A stretch of 64,000 nucleotides of DNA from Ectobacillus polymachus (lineage in GTDB: Bacteria > Bacillota > Bacilli > Bacillales > Bacillaceae_G): positions 620,001 through 684,000 of the forward strand of contig NZ_JBLREB010000001.1 in assembly GCF_048159605.1 (NCBI RefSeq), written 5' to 3'. Below, in pieces: positions 1 through 8,891 of this stretch; position 1 is the first letter of the stretch, and each line of letters starts with the position of its first letter. The notes under the pieces were generated by a model. The model did no database searches. It had not been told where the DNA came from and saw nothing but the letters and a program-made list of their open reading frames with translations. The position numbers and the translations under genes are program-made.

Positions 1-754
1 AATGACGCAGATTGGATGCTTCGTTCCAGCTAGTGAAGCAGAGATGCCAGTTTTTGATCAAATCTTTACTCGAATAGGGGCAGCAGACGATCTTATTTCA
101 GGACAAAGTACCTTTATGGTTGAAATGTTAGAGGCGCGAAATGCAATAGCAAATGCAACACAAAATAGCTTAATTCTGTTTGATGAAATTGGACGAGGAA
201 CGTCTACTTATGATGGTATGGCGTTAGCACAGGCAATTATTGAGTATATACATGATCATATTGGTGCAAAGACACTCTTTTCCACACACTATCATGAGTT
301 AACCGTACTTGATAAGGAATTGCAAAAGCTAAAAAATGTCCATGTAGCTGCTATTGAAGAAAACGGGCATGTTGTGTTTCTTCATAAAATTAAAAATGGT
401 GCGGCTGATAAAAGCTACGGTATTCACGTGGCAGAACTTGCAAAATTGCCTGCCAGACTCATTTCCCGTGCAACTGACATACTTGCTAAACTGGAAGGAG
501 TACAGGCAGAGGAGATGGCGAAGGTAATTGATTCGAAGCAGACTATCCATCAAGAAGATATGCAAAATGAAAGTTCCGATGAATCGCAGCTTTCATTCTT
601 TTCAATCGATACGAAACCAACATCAAAGCAAATATTATCATCACAGGACAAGGTAGCGATCGAACAACTGAAAAAATTAAACATTTTAGAAATGACACCG
701 CTAGAAGCCATGAATGAATTGTATCAGCTACAAAAACAAGTTAAGAAAGGATAA
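1..754 (+). CDS. mutS: DNA mismatch repair ATPase MutS (3' part)
   Basis: MutS binds mismatched DNA and uses ATP to recruit MutL. Only the last 250 residues lie in the window; the N-terminal domains and Walker A are upstream. Visible are the Walker B region LILFDEIGRGTSTYDG, the H-loop FSTHYHEL, the KSYGIHVAELAKLP segment of the ATPase domain, and near the C-terminus QLSFF, which fits the sliding-clamp-binding consensus known for Bacillus MutS. The stop lies 4 bases before the mutL start, so the pair is one operon. The ATG at base 2 is an internal Met, not a start. Confidence 0.98.
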   Translation, partial: MTQIGCFVPASEAEMPVFDQIFTRIGAADDLISGQSTFMVEMLEARNAIANATQNSLILFDEIGRGTSTYDGMALAQAIIEYIHDHIGAKTLFSTHYHELTVLDKELQKLKNVHVAAIEENGHVVFLHKIKNGAADKSYGIHVAELAKLPARLISRATDILAKLEGVQAEEMAKVIDSKQTIHQEDMQNESSDESQLSFFSIDTKPTSKQILSSQDKVAIEQLKKLNILEMTPLEAMNELYQLQKQVKKG

Positions 755-758
755 CAAA

Positions 759-2621
759 ATGGGGAAAATTCGCAAGCTCGATGAACAACTGTCCAATTTA
801 ATAGCGGCTGGTGAAGTTGTAGAGCGCCCTTCTTCTGTTGTAAAGGAACTCGTGGAAAATGCGATTGATGCAAACAGTACCGTTATTGAAATACATCTAG
901 AAGAAGCGGGATTATCAAAAATACGAATCATTGATAACGGCGATGGTATTGAAGAGAGCGATTGTACCCTTGCATTTGATCGTCATGCAACGAGTAAAAT
1001 TCAAGATGAAAATGATTTATTTCGTATTCGTACGCTCGGATTTCGCGGTGAAGCATTGCCAAGTATTGCTTCTGTAAGCGAACTTACGCTAACGACGAGT
1101 ACGGGTGATACACCAGGTACACATCTTGTCATGAAGGGCGGCGAAATTTTATCAAAGGAAAAAACATCGAGCCGCAAAGGGACAGATATAACCGTTCAAA
1201 ATCTATTTTATAATACACCAGCGCGTTTAAAATATATGAAAAGCATTCATACAGAACTCGGAAATATAACCGATATCGTGAATCGAATTGCTCTTTCACA
1301 TCCGACCGTTTCACTACGGATGTTTCATAACGGAAAAAAATTGCTCCATACGTCTGGTAATGGAGATGTTCGCCAAGTTATGGCAGCGATTTATGGGATT
1401 CAAATTGCTAAAAAGCTGATTCCAATTGAAGCAGAGTCGCTTGATTTTAAGATAAAAGGATATGCAGCTCTTCCTGAAGTATCGCGTGCCTCTCGTAACT
1501 ACATTACAACAATTGTGAATGGACGTTATGTACGCAACTATTCGTTAGTAAGGGCTATCGTCCAAGGCTACCATACACTGCTTATGATTGGTCGGTTTCC
1601 TATTATCTATTTTTCTATTGAAATGGATCCTGTTCTTGTGGATGTGAACGTGCATCCTTCGAAACTAGAAGTTCGGTTTAGTAAAGAAGCAGAATTGCAG
1701 GAATTAATTGAATCCACAATTAAACAAGCATTTTCACGCCTGCAGCTGATTCCAGATGCAATGGTGCAAACGAAAAAACCTGTACGCCAAGAAAGCGTTC
1801 AGGAATCATTTCTTCTTGAACATCGTTACTCACCTGAGATTTCTATGCCGACTGGTATGCTTACACAGGAATCATCAAGTACGGAAACGTATGTGGAAGA
1901 AAATAAGCAGGACGAACCTGCACGGCTTTCTGATGAACAGGAAGAAACGATAGTTGAAGATGATCATTTTCGTGATTTACAAAATGAAATTCTACAAGAA
2001 GATTGGGATGACGTTCCGGAAATACAAAGTAAGGGAAATGAACTCCCGCCTTTGTATCCAATTGGACAAATGCACGGAACCTATATTTTGGCACAAAATG
2101 ATAAGGGATTGTATATTATTGATCAGCATGCTGCTCAAGAACGAATCAACTATGAATATTTTCGTGAAAAGGTAGGCCGTGTTCATTCTGAATTGCAGGA
2201 GCTGCTTGTGCCTTATCGTATTGATTTATCATTAAACGAATATTTGAAGGTAGAAGAACAGCTAGATGAATTAAAAAAGGTTGGACTCTTTTTAGAACCA
2301 TTCGGGGGGCAAAGCTTTATCATACGTTCCCATCCAACTTGGTTTCCAAAAGGAGAAGAAACGGAAATTATTGAGGAAATGATGCAACAGGTGCTTCAGC
2401 ATAAAAAAGCAGATGTGAAAAAGCTGCGTGAAGACGCGGCTATCATGATGAGTTGCAAAGCATCCATTAAAGCAAATCACCACTTGAAACAAGAAGAAAT
2501 TTTTGCCTTGTTGGAGGATTTACGGAAAACAACCAATCCATACACTTGTCCGCATGGACGTCCGATTGTAGTTCACCATTCAACGTATGAGCTTGAGAAG
2601 ATGTTTAAACGGGTTTTGTAA
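759..2621 (+). CDS. mutL: DNA mismatch repair endonuclease MutL
   Basis: MutL links mismatch recognition by MutS to strand incision and removal. The 620-residue protein has the GHKL ATPase motifs near the N-terminus (VENAIDA, DNGDGI, GFRGEAL). Its C-terminal dimerisation/endonuclease domain carries DQHAAQERINYE (the metal-binding DQHA-x2-E-x4-E motif of nicking MutLs), SCKASIKANHHL and CPHGRPIVVHHS. The start is ATG 759 behind AAGAAAGG; an upstream in-frame ATG at 714 lies inside mutS and would add residues not typical of MutL. A strong terminator hairpin follows. Confidence 0.98.
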   Translation: MGKIRKLDEQLSNLIAAGEVVERPSSVVKELVENAIDANSTVIEIHLEEAGLSKIRIIDNGDGIEESDCTLAFDRHATSKIQDENDLFRIRTLGFRGEALPSIASVSELTLTTSTGDTPGTHLVMKGGEILSKEKTSSRKGTDITVQNLFYNTPARLKYMKSIHTELGNITDIVNRIALSHPTVSLRMFHNGKKLLHTSGNGDVRQVMAAIYGIQIAKKLIPIEAESLDFKIKGYAALPEVSRASRNYITTIVNGRYVRNYSLVRAIVQGYHTLLMIGRFPIIYFSIEMDPVLVDVNVHPSKLEVRFSKEAELQELIESTIKQAFSRLQLIPDAMVQTKKPVRQESVQESFLLEHRYSPEISMPTGMLTQESSSTETYVEENKQDEPARLSDEQEETIVEDDHFRDLQNEILQEDWDDVPEIQSKGNELPPLYPIGQMHGTYILAQNDKGLYIIDQHAAQERINYEYFREKVGRVHSELQELLVPYRIDLSLNEYLKVEEQLDELKKVGLFLEPFGGQSFIIRSHPTWFPKGEETEIIEEMMQQVLQHKKADVKKLREDAAIMMSCKASIKANHHLKQEEIFALLEDLRKTTNPYTCPHGRPIVVHHSTYELEKMFKRVL

Positions 2622-2662
2622 TGGGTATTAGTGCTGTACCCCATTTATAAATTGTGACTTAT

Positions 2663-2716
2663 AAGAAATGAGCTATCTCATAAATCGATACGATTTGAGA
2701 TAGCTCATTTCTTTTT
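2663..2716 (+). terminator. Terminator of mutSL
   Basis: A long hairpin with arms AAATGAGCTATCTCA and TGAGATAGCTCATTT, extended inward by AAATCG/CGATTT, is followed by CTTTTT. It lies 42 bases after the mutL stop. Confidence 0.85.
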
Positions 2717-3200
2717 ACTATGTAACCCGATCGTCATAACACGAGCACGCAACAGTCTACCTTGCACTACTAAAGATCGTCAGTCTACCCATCACTACTC
2801 TTTCGAATAGAAATGAGCAGCCTACCACCATTAGTAATGGTTCGTTCGACTGTACCAAATACCTGTACAACCTTATATAACCTTTCGGCTACATAAGACC
2901 GTTAGCTTGGCAAGAGAATGGCTCTTTCTATGCATGCAGCACTTAGTACAATCTTAGCTCGACCTCATACGATAGGTTGGAACCCTCTTGTAATCATATT
3001 CATGAAATACGACTACAAAAAAGCTTTTCCCAACCGTAGGAGATCTTAACGCCGACTACATACAAACCAATAGTTTGACCTGTATGTAATCTTTGTTCGA
3101 CTCCTATACACCTCTTCAAGCATATAGAAATCTTCACTCAACTGTTGCGTACCCGATGTATGTATCATGTGCAAGTTTAAGATCAATATACACGATTCAT
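2717..3200. other. ORF-free region between convergent terminators
   Basis: About 480 bases without a plausible reading frame on either strand. They lie between the mutL terminator and the terminator of the minus-strand gene at 3391-3612. The start holds short degenerate repeats: CAGTCTACC at 2753 and 2781, each followed 3 bases later by CACTACT, and CAGCCTACC at 2818. Small inverted repeats are ACCATTA/TAATGGT near 2830 and TACATACA/TGTATGTA near 3060-3090. GGTTGGAA near 2965 could pair with TTCCCAACC near 3027. I recognise no known RNA or repeat family here. Confidence 0.5.
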
Positions 3201-3234
3201 AAAAAAAGATCGCTTGACGATTTCGTCAAGCGAT
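3201..3234 (-). terminator. Terminator of the 3391-3612 gene
   Basis: On the minus strand the hairpin ATCGCTTGACGA/TCGTCAAGCGAT is followed by seven T. There is no T run on the plus strand, so it ends minus-strand transcription. Confidence 0.8.
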
Positions 3235-3390
3235 TCCATAGAGGGTACTACTAGTGTAAAGCTTATGTATCATTATAAACCATTTCGAATTTTTATGAAA
3301 TGAAAATTCGAAAAATTTTGTAATTGATAGTGCATAATGGTAACAATGGTATGTTGCTTGAGGGTTGTTCATTGCTATGTGTGTCTGTTT

Positions 3391-3612
3391 TTATGATGGC
3401 AGCAGGGTTTTCCCAGTTAATAAATTGTAGGCTGCATAAAGCTTAATTTGTATGTACTCATAGTCATGGTTATTGGATAGAGATGCTTGTAAAGAACGCA
3501 GTACATACTCAAGTGCAATTTGCATATCCTCTGCTGAACAAGACAATTGTTTTGTTGAAGTTTGTACGATTAGATCATTGATGTGGGATTGTAAAATAGT
3601 TTTATCTTCCAT
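3391..3612 (-). CDS. Hypothetical 73-residue protein
   Basis: A small, probably soluble helical protein with no family I recognise. It begins MEDKTILQSHINDL and contains EDMQIALEYVLRSLQ. The ATG at 3612 is chosen over an upstream in-frame TTG because AAAGGGAG sits 8 bases before it. It is transcribed away from miaA and has its own downstream terminator, so it is a monocistronic unit. Codon use looks ordinary for the neighbourhood. Confidence 0.7.
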   Translation of the reverse strand: MEDKTILQSHINDLIVQTSTKQLSCSAEDMQIALEYVLRSLQASLSNNHDYEYIQIKLYAAYNLLTGKTLLPS

Positions 3613-3817
3613 ATATACATCTCCCTTTCCTTTTCTCAAGAATCTTATACTTAGTGTAGGTATTACATTCTATGATGGAAGTGGACAAACTATGATGAAT
3701 ACGATAAAATTTATGAGGCTTCAACATTTTGAAAAAAATAGCGCTTATTTCTTATATATTTGCTGAAATTGGGTAGAATGGTCTGATGTAAACTTTACAT
3801 AAAAGAGAGTGAAACGA

Positions 3818-4753
3818 GTGGGAGAGATATTACGGGAGAAGGTCATTGTCATTATTGGTCCAACGGCAGTTGGAAAAACGAAATTAAGTATTGAGCTTGC
3901 AAAAAGGTGGAATGGCGAAATCATTAGTGGGGATTCCATGCAAATTTATCGGACAATGGATATTGGGACAGCGAAAGTAACAAAGGAAGAGATGGATACG
4001 ATTCCTCACCATATGATCGATATTAAGGAACCAGAAGAATCCTTTTCGGTTGCTGAATTTCAAGCATGTGTGCGTAGACACATTCGAGACATAACCAACC
4101 GAGGAAAGCTTCCAATTATTGTTGGAGGGACTGGCTTATACATACAATCTGTTTTATATAACTATCAGTTTACAGAGGTTGCAGGGGATGCCTCGTATCG
4201 ACATGAGTTAGAAAGGTTTGCCGAGAGAGAAGGAGCTATAGCTTTATATGAAAAATTAGTGGAAATCGATCGGGAACGTGCAGCTCATATTCATCCCAAT
4301 AATGTTAGACGTGTCATACGTGCCTTGGAAATTCATCATACTTCTGGAGAAAAAATGAGTGAAGTGTTAGAAGGACAAGAGAATGATATCGTATATGATG
4401 CGGCTATCATCGGCCTTACGATGGAACGTAGCAAATTATATGATCGTATAAATGAGCGAGTAGACATAATGATGAAGCAAGGCTTATTAGATGAAGTTCG
4501 TTCTTTATACAATGCAGGTATACGGAATTGTCAATCCATCCAAGCAATTGGATATAAAGAACTGTATCAGTATTTTGAAGGGGCCATCTCGTTAGATGAA
4601 GCAGTCCAAATGTTAAAAACAAACTCACGCCGTTATGCAAAGCGGCAGCTTACTTGGTTTCGTAATAAAATGGACGTAGCATGGTTTGATGTGACAGATC
4701 AAACAAAAACGAAAGAAATTTTAAAATATGTAGAAGGAAAGCTACAACTTTAG
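3818..4753 (+). CDS. miaA: tRNA dimethylallyltransferase MiaA
   Basis: Transfers a dimethylallyl group to A37 of tRNAs that read UNN codons. The P-loop GPTAVGKT is near the N-terminus, followed by SGDSMQIYRTMDIGTAK (substrate tRNA recognition), IIVGGTGLYIQ, and the conserved C-terminal QSIQAIGYKE and RRYAKRQLTWFRN segments. Start GTG 3818 gives MGEILREKV, the usual Bacillus N-terminus; GTG 3809 in the same frame is less likely because it lies within the probable ribosome binding site AGAGAGTG. Full length at 311 residues. hfq follows 39 bases later. Confidence 0.96.
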   Translation: MGEILREKVIVIIGPTAVGKTKLSIELAKRWNGEIISGDSMQIYRTMDIGTAKVTKEEMDTIPHHMIDIKEPEESFSVAEFQACVRRHIRDITNRGKLPIIVGGTGLYIQSVLYNYQFTEVAGDASYRHELERFAEREGAIALYEKLVEIDRERAAHIHPNNVRRVIRALEIHHTSGEKMSEVLEGQENDIVYDAAIIGLTMERSKLYDRINERVDIMMKQGLLDEVRSLYNAGIRNCQSIQAIGYKELYQYFEGAISLDEAVQMLKTNSRRYAKRQLTWFRNKMDVAWFDVTDQTKTKEILKYVEGKLQL

Positions 4754-4792
4754 TCGAAATTAATAAAGTAGAGAAAAAGAGGAGGATTCGAC

Positions 4793-5017
4793 ATGAAGCA
4801 ATCTATCAATATTCAAGACCAATTTTTAAATCAACTACGTAAGGATAACACGTATGTTACGCTGTACTTGTTAAATGGCTTCCAACTTCGCGGTCTCGTT
4901 AAAGGATTCGATAATTTTACAGTATTGTTGGAAACAGATGGCAAGCAGCAGCTTATTTATAAACATGCTATTTCTACTTTCGTTCCACAAAAGAATGTTA
5001 GCATTGAATTAGAATAG
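4793..5017 (+). CDS. hfq: RNA-binding protein Hfq
   Basis: An Sm-like RNA chaperone forming hexameric rings. The 74 residues include the Sm1 segment (DQFLNQLRKDNTYVTLYLLNG), the linker and the Sm2 motif LIYKHAIST. The ribosome binding site AGGAGG lies 7 bases before ATG. It follows miaA as in most Bacillus genomes, and a bidirectional hairpin lies downstream. Confidence 0.98.
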   Translation: MKQSINIQDQFLNQLRKDNTYVTLYLLNGFQLRGLVKGFDNFTVLLETDGKQQLIYKHAISTFVPQKNVSIELE

Positions 5018-5083
5018 TACATATTTGTGTTTGGAGATATATAGGTACATAGTAGATGACCCTACCGGGGTGATTCGCATGAG

Positions 5084-5126
5084 GGAACGAATAAAAGGAG
5101 CTTACCTTTTATTCGTTCCTTCTTTA
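5084..5126. terminator. Shared terminator between hfq and the recombinase gene
   Basis: A perfect 15-base inverted repeat, GGAACGAATAAAAGG/CCTTTTATTCGTTCC with a 6-base loop. It overlaps the last codons of the convergent recombinase gene and serves transcription from hfq. Confidence 0.75.
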
Positions 5127-6100
5127 CTTTTTTCATAGTCTACATAGCGTTTCAAAGATAGCTTTGTTTTAAAGCCTACACATTTCATAATAGCATCTTC
5201 ATTTTCACCACATTGGATAAGACGAAGAATATAGGTGTTACGTAAATGCTGAGCAGAAATTCCTTTACGTAGACCAGCACGTGCTACTTCTTGGCGGATC
5301 ATTTTTTGAATAGAGATTTCTGTTAGTTCCTTAGGAGCATCATTCTCGTATACCCATTTAAAGGTGCCTCGATTAAAGTCAAATGCTACAAAAAATGGAT
5401 CACGGGAATGATATTTCGGACGAACGGGTTCGGGTATTGTTTTATAGTATTGATAAAGAACTTTCTTATCTTCATTTTGCAAGGTAATCGATCGTTCTAA
5501 ACCTGACACCGGAGGAATATAAATTGTATTATGTTCAAAATGCACGTCTTGCATGCATAGTAAGCTTAGTTCTTGTAGTGATAATCCATAATTTAACATA
5601 AGTAAAACAATAGAGCGATTACGATCAATTAAAAAAGGACGAACAGATAGTTGTTTTTCGGATAGTCCTTCTAGTGATATAATCGTTTTTTTTAGCTTTA
5701 TTTCCTCTTTTTTTGAAATAAAATCTTCATTACGAAGTGCTCTGTCAGGTTGATTGATGATTTCAATACCTTGCAAAGGATTTATTATTGCTGGAGTCGA
5801 TTGTTGTAAAAAATAATAGAGACGGTTTAAAGCAATATATACACGATGTATTGTTTTATCAGAATAATTTCGAGTGTGTTTTAATTCAAAAAAGTAATTT
5901 TCGTAGTCTTGAGTAGAAAGTGAAGACCATATATTGTTAAGAGAACGATTATTATTTGTTTTAACCCAATTTAGAAAGTTTTCAATGTCGTAAACATATC
6001 GTTTGATGGTAGACTGCTTTCGCCCAATACTCGTTAAAAAAGCAGTAAAAGACATAATCGTACGTTCTATTTCTTCACTTTGAACTCGTTTTAATTGCAT
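5102..6100 (-). CDS. Tyrosine recombinase-like protein with degenerate active site
   Basis: 332 residues with the two-domain layout of the phage integrase/XerCD family: an N-terminal SAM-like core-binding domain (about 10-105) and a C-terminal catalytic domain (about 140-320). The expected G-L-R-x-x-E-L motif reads GLSLQEL, so the first catalytic Arg is Ser. The second Arg and its His are present (QHLRNTY), the LGH position reads VGF, and the nucleophile Tyr lies in LSLKRYVDYE. Start ATG 6100 follows a GGGGGTGGTGG stretch; the ATG 30 bases upstream is less likely. There are no att-like repeats or cargo beside it, so it looks like a resident gene. It may bind DNA without strand exchange. Confidence 0.85.
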   Translation of the reverse strand: MQLKRVQSEEIERTIMSFTAFLTSIGRKQSTIKRYVYDIENFLNWVKTNNNRSLNNIWSSLSTQDYENYFFELKHTRNYSDKTIHRVYIALNRLYYFLQQSTPAIINPLQGIEIINQPDRALRNEDFISKKEEIKLKKTIISLEGLSEKQLSVRPFLIDRNRSIVLLMLNYGLSLQELSLLCMQDVHFEHNTIYIPPVSGLERSITLQNEDKKVLYQYYKTIPEPVRPKYHSRDPFFVAFDFNRGTFKWVYENDAPKELTEISIQKMIRQEVARAGLRKGISAQHLRNTYILRLIQCGENEDAIMKCVGFKTKLSLKRYVDYEKSKEGTNKR

Positions 6101-6212
6101 AAGTCCACCACCCCCTATTTTGTAGTACATTATAACAGAAAACTGTAATAGATGGTTGATTTCCTAAGAATACGTAAAACATGACATTCATTTTTCAATG
6201 GGAGGTGTGTCC

Positions 6213-7160
6213 TTGGAACAATCTACTCGAAAGAAAAATCGAAATCAAATTAATATCGTATTAAATAGAGAGAAGTCATCCGTTATACAGCCTTCTCGAG
6301 CAAGTATAGAGGAGGAGGTAGAAACAAAACATGAAATGTTAAAGCAAGTCGAAGAGGAAATGGGAAAACTTGTTGGAATGGACAATTTAAAACGAATTAT
6401 AAAAGAAATATATGCATGGATATATGTAAATAAAAAGCGGCAAGAAGCAGGTATTAAAGCAGAGAAACAAGTGCTGCATATGTTATTTAAAGGAAATCCA
6501 GGAACGGGAAAGACTACTGTAGCTCGTATTATTGGAACGTTATTATATAAAATGGACGTACTGTCAAAAGGACATTTAGTAGAAGCGGAGCGGGCAGATC
6601 TAGTAGGAGAATACATTGGCCATACTGCACAAAAAACACGGGATTTAATTAAGAAATCAATGGGTGGTATATTATTTATTGATGAAGCATATTCGCTTGC
6701 CAGGGGTGGCGAAAAAGACTTTGGAAAGGAAGCAATTGATACTCTTGTAAAGCATATGGAAGATAAGCAGCATGATTTTGTTCTTATATTAGCAGGATAT
6801 TCTCGTGAAATGAATCATTTTCTTTCATTAAACCCAGGCTTGCAATCACGTTTTCCGTTTATTATTGATTTTCCTGACTATACAGTCAATCAATTGTTGG
6901 AAATCGGAAGACGTATGTATGTTGAACGTGAGTATCAGATTACAAAGGAAGCAGAGTGGAAGCTGCGTGATCATTTAAATGCAGTGAAATATTCATCAAA
7001 CGTTACTTCCTTTAGTAATGGGCGTTATGTACGCAATATTATTGAAAAATCTGTTCGTTTGCAAGCGATGCGCTTGCTAGCACAAGATACGTATGATAAA
7101 TATGATTTATTAACTATTTCATGTGCAGATTTAGATTTCGAAGATGAACCACATAACTAA
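6213..7160 (+). CDS. spoVK: Stage V sporulation AAA+ protein SpoVK
   Basis: An AAA+ ATPase of the CbbX/SpoVK group, needed for spore maturation in B. subtilis. Walker A is GNPGTGKTT, Walker B ILFIDEAYSLARG, the sensor region is VLILAGYSREM, and the arginine finger lies in PGLQSRFPF. Start TTG 6213 is chosen because GGGAGGTG lies 5 bases before it; the in-frame ATG 6198 is inside that ribosome binding site. 315 residues, close to the family length. A hairpin follows the stop directly. Confidence 0.93.
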   Translation: MEQSTRKKNRNQINIVLNREKSSVIQPSRASIEEEVETKHEMLKQVEEEMGKLVGMDNLKRIIKEIYAWIYVNKKRQEAGIKAEKQVLHMLFKGNPGTGKTTVARIIGTLLYKMDVLSKGHLVEAERADLVGEYIGHTAQKTRDLIKKSMGGILFIDEAYSLARGGEKDFGKEAIDTLVKHMEDKQHDFVLILAGYSREMNHFLSLNPGLQSRFPFIIDFPDYTVNQLLEIGRRMYVEREYQITKEAEWKLRDHLNAVKYSSNVTSFSNGRYVRNIIEKSVRLQAMRLLAQDTYDKYDLLTISCADLDFEDEPHN

Positions 7161-7161
7161 T

Positions 7162-7189
7162 CCTCAGTAGGGAGTAGCCCTACTGAGGG
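7162..7189. terminator. Hairpin between spoVK and the spore peptide genes
   Basis: CCTCAGTAGGG/CCCTACTGAGG is a perfect 11-base stem directly after the spoVK stop and before the end of a convergent gene. It has no strong T run on either strand, so terminator function is likely but not certain. Confidence 0.6.
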
Positions 7190-7202
7190 AAGTTTCACTT
7201 TA

Positions 7203-7331
7203 TCAAGACTTTGTTTTTGCTGCATTTTCTAGTTTTGTTTTTGGATCACGTGTAGCTCCTGGTGCTTGTCCTTGGTTATTAATACTGCTTGATACTTGGC
7301 CGCGATTGCGGCCGTTATTTCCTTTTGCCAT
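7203..7331 (-). CDS. Small acid-soluble spore protein, SspL-like
   Basis: A 42-residue polar peptide (MAKGNNGRNRGQVSSS...) ending DPKTKLENAAKTKS. The C-terminal DPKT-LE--AK pattern resembles B. subtilis SspL, a minor spore-core protein made in the forespore, and this similarity is the only basis for the call. Its start codon lies directly before the end of the upstream gene (7332-7469), with GAAGGAGAGG as ribosome binding site, so the two form one minus-strand operon. Confidence 0.6.
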   Translation of the reverse strand: MAKGNNGRNRGQVSSSINNQGQAPGATRDPKTKLENAAKTKS

Positions 7332-7469
7332 CTAATCCTCTCCTTCCTCACGTTTGTGTTTTTGATAATGTTCTTCCATTTTTTTGCTTTTTGTAGCAGG
7401 TGATGTGGGTGTCATCTTAATTTGCCTAACGGAGCTTTTTTGTTTTCCCATGTTTACATGGTTTGTCAT
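7332..7469 (-). CDS. Hypothetical 45-residue basic peptide, probably sporulation-related
   Basis: A lysine-rich peptide, MTNHVNMGKQKSSVRQ..., ending EEHYQKHKREEGED, behind an excellent AGGAGGTGG. It immediately precedes the SspL-like gene with no gap. I do not recognise the family; linkage to an SspL-like gene suggests a spore role. Confidence 0.6.
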   Translation of the reverse strand: MTNHVNMGKQKSSVRQIKMTPTSPATKSKKMEEHYQKHKREEGED

Positions 7470-7619
7470 GCTTCCACCTCCTGTTAAGTAGTATGTCTCT
7501 TTTTTTCATGAATAGTAAACGCGTCTAAAAAAGCATTCGTTCCGTACTTACTAGAAGAAATGCAATTCCTCTGTTATTATTAAGAATAGACTAAGTTTTA
7601 TAAGAAAGAGTGAACGTAT

Positions 7620-8891
7620 TTGCACAAAGAAAAAGCGATTTTAGTTGGCTGTCAATTGCCAAATGATCTTGAGGAACGATATACATATTCAATGAATGAA
7701 CTTTCATCCTTGGCGAAAACTGCCAAAGCTGATGTATTACTTGTAACGTCACAGAAGAGGCTTAAATTCCATCCAGCTACCTATATTGGAAAAGGAAAAT
7801 TAGAAGAGCTTGTAGCTTTATCGGAAGAACTAGAGCCGGATCTTTTTATTTTTAATAATGAACTGACTCCTAGTCAAATTCGTAATTTGTCTGAGGCACT
7901 TGGAGTTCGTGTTATAGATCGAACACAGCTAATTTTAGATATTTTCGCACAGCGAGCGAAATCAAGGGAAGGGAAGTTACAGGTTGAGCTAGCTCAGCTT
8001 AAATATGCCTTGCCGCGGTTAAGTGGACAAGGTGTGTCACTTTCACGATTAGGCGGCGGCATCGGAACGAGAGGACCAGGTGAAACAAAGCTAGAGACGG
8101 ATCGCCGCCATATTCGAGAACGTATTAATGAAATTAACCATCAGCTCACGGGTGTTGCGGAGCATCGAAGACGCTATCGCGATCGTCGCAAACAAAACAG
8201 TACCTTTCAAGTAGCCATTGTTGGGTACACAAATGCGGGAAAGTCTACATTGTTTAATCGATTGACAGAATCGGATGTATTTGAAGAAAATCTTCTCTTT
8301 GCTACACTTGATCCAACTACGAGAAAAATGACGTTGCCTAGTAGCTTTACTATTTTGTTAAGTGATACAGTAGGGTTTATTCAAGATTTACCAACTTCTC
8401 TTATAGCAGCATTTCGTTCAACCCTAGAGGAAGTAAATGAAGCAGATTTTGTTATACATGTTGTGGATTCCTCTAATCCTAACTTTGCAGGACATGAGCA
8501 AACGGTACGTAAGCTGCTAGCTGATCTTGGGTGTGAGCATATCCCTACCGTTACCGTATATAATAAACGGGATCAACAGAATCCATCATTTCTACCGTCA
8601 CCAAATGGGGATTTTATCGTAATTAGTGCATTATGGGAAGAAGATATTCAGAAGGTAAAAGTAAAAATTGAAGAAGAAATGAAACATCTTATGGCAGCCT
8701 ATAATGTGATGATTCCCATAGGGGAAGGTAAAGTACTATCACGTTTCATTTCTGAAAGCATACTTGAGGAAATAACGTTTCATGAAGACAAACAATCCTA
8801 TGAATGCAAAGGATATTTATTTGAACATTCTCCGCTAATGGGCATCATGAAACAATTTTCAGAAGACAAAGGAGAAGAGTACAATGTTTAA
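7620..8891 (+). CDS. hflX: Ribosome-associated GTPase HflX
   Basis: An OBG-HflX superfamily GTPase that binds and can split stalled ribosomes. The N-terminal HflX domain (about 1-190) includes the GGGIGTRGPGETKLETDRR linker. The G domain has G1 GYTNAGKST, G3 DTVGFI and G4 NKRD. Start is TTG 7620 behind AAGAGTG; 423 residues is full length. It overlaps ynbB by 8 bases, as in B. subtilis (ynbA-ynbB), so the two are probably translationally coupled. Confidence 0.95.
   Translation: MHKEKAILVGCQLPNDLEERYTYSMNELSSLAKTAKADVLLVTSQKRLKFHPATYIGKGKLEELVALSEELEPDLFIFNNELTPSQIRNLSEALGVRVIDRTQLILDIFAQRAKSREGKLQVELAQLKYALPRLSGQGVSLSRLGGGIGTRGPGETKLETDRRHIRERINEINHQLTGVAEHRRRYRDRRKQNSTFQVAIVGYTNAGKSTLFNRLTESDVFEENLLFATLDPTTRKMTLPSSFTILLSDTVGFIQDLPTSLIAAFRSTLEEVNEADFVIHVVDSSNPNFAGHEQTVRKLLADLGCEHIPTVTVYNKRDQQNPSFLPSPNGDFIVISALWEEDIQKVKVKIEEEMKHLMAAYNVMIPIGEGKVLSRFISESILEEITFHEDKQSYECKGYLFEHSPLMGIMKQFSEDKGEEYNV

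Noticed and set aside
3473..3766. 97-codon plus-strand frame opposite the 3391-3612 gene
   Set aside because: Antisense shadow of the minus-strand gene, without a ribosome binding site.
5102..6100. Mobile element or integrase-borne island at the recombinase
   Set aside because: Neighbours are all core genes, no flanking repeats or tRNA target, and the active site is degenerate.
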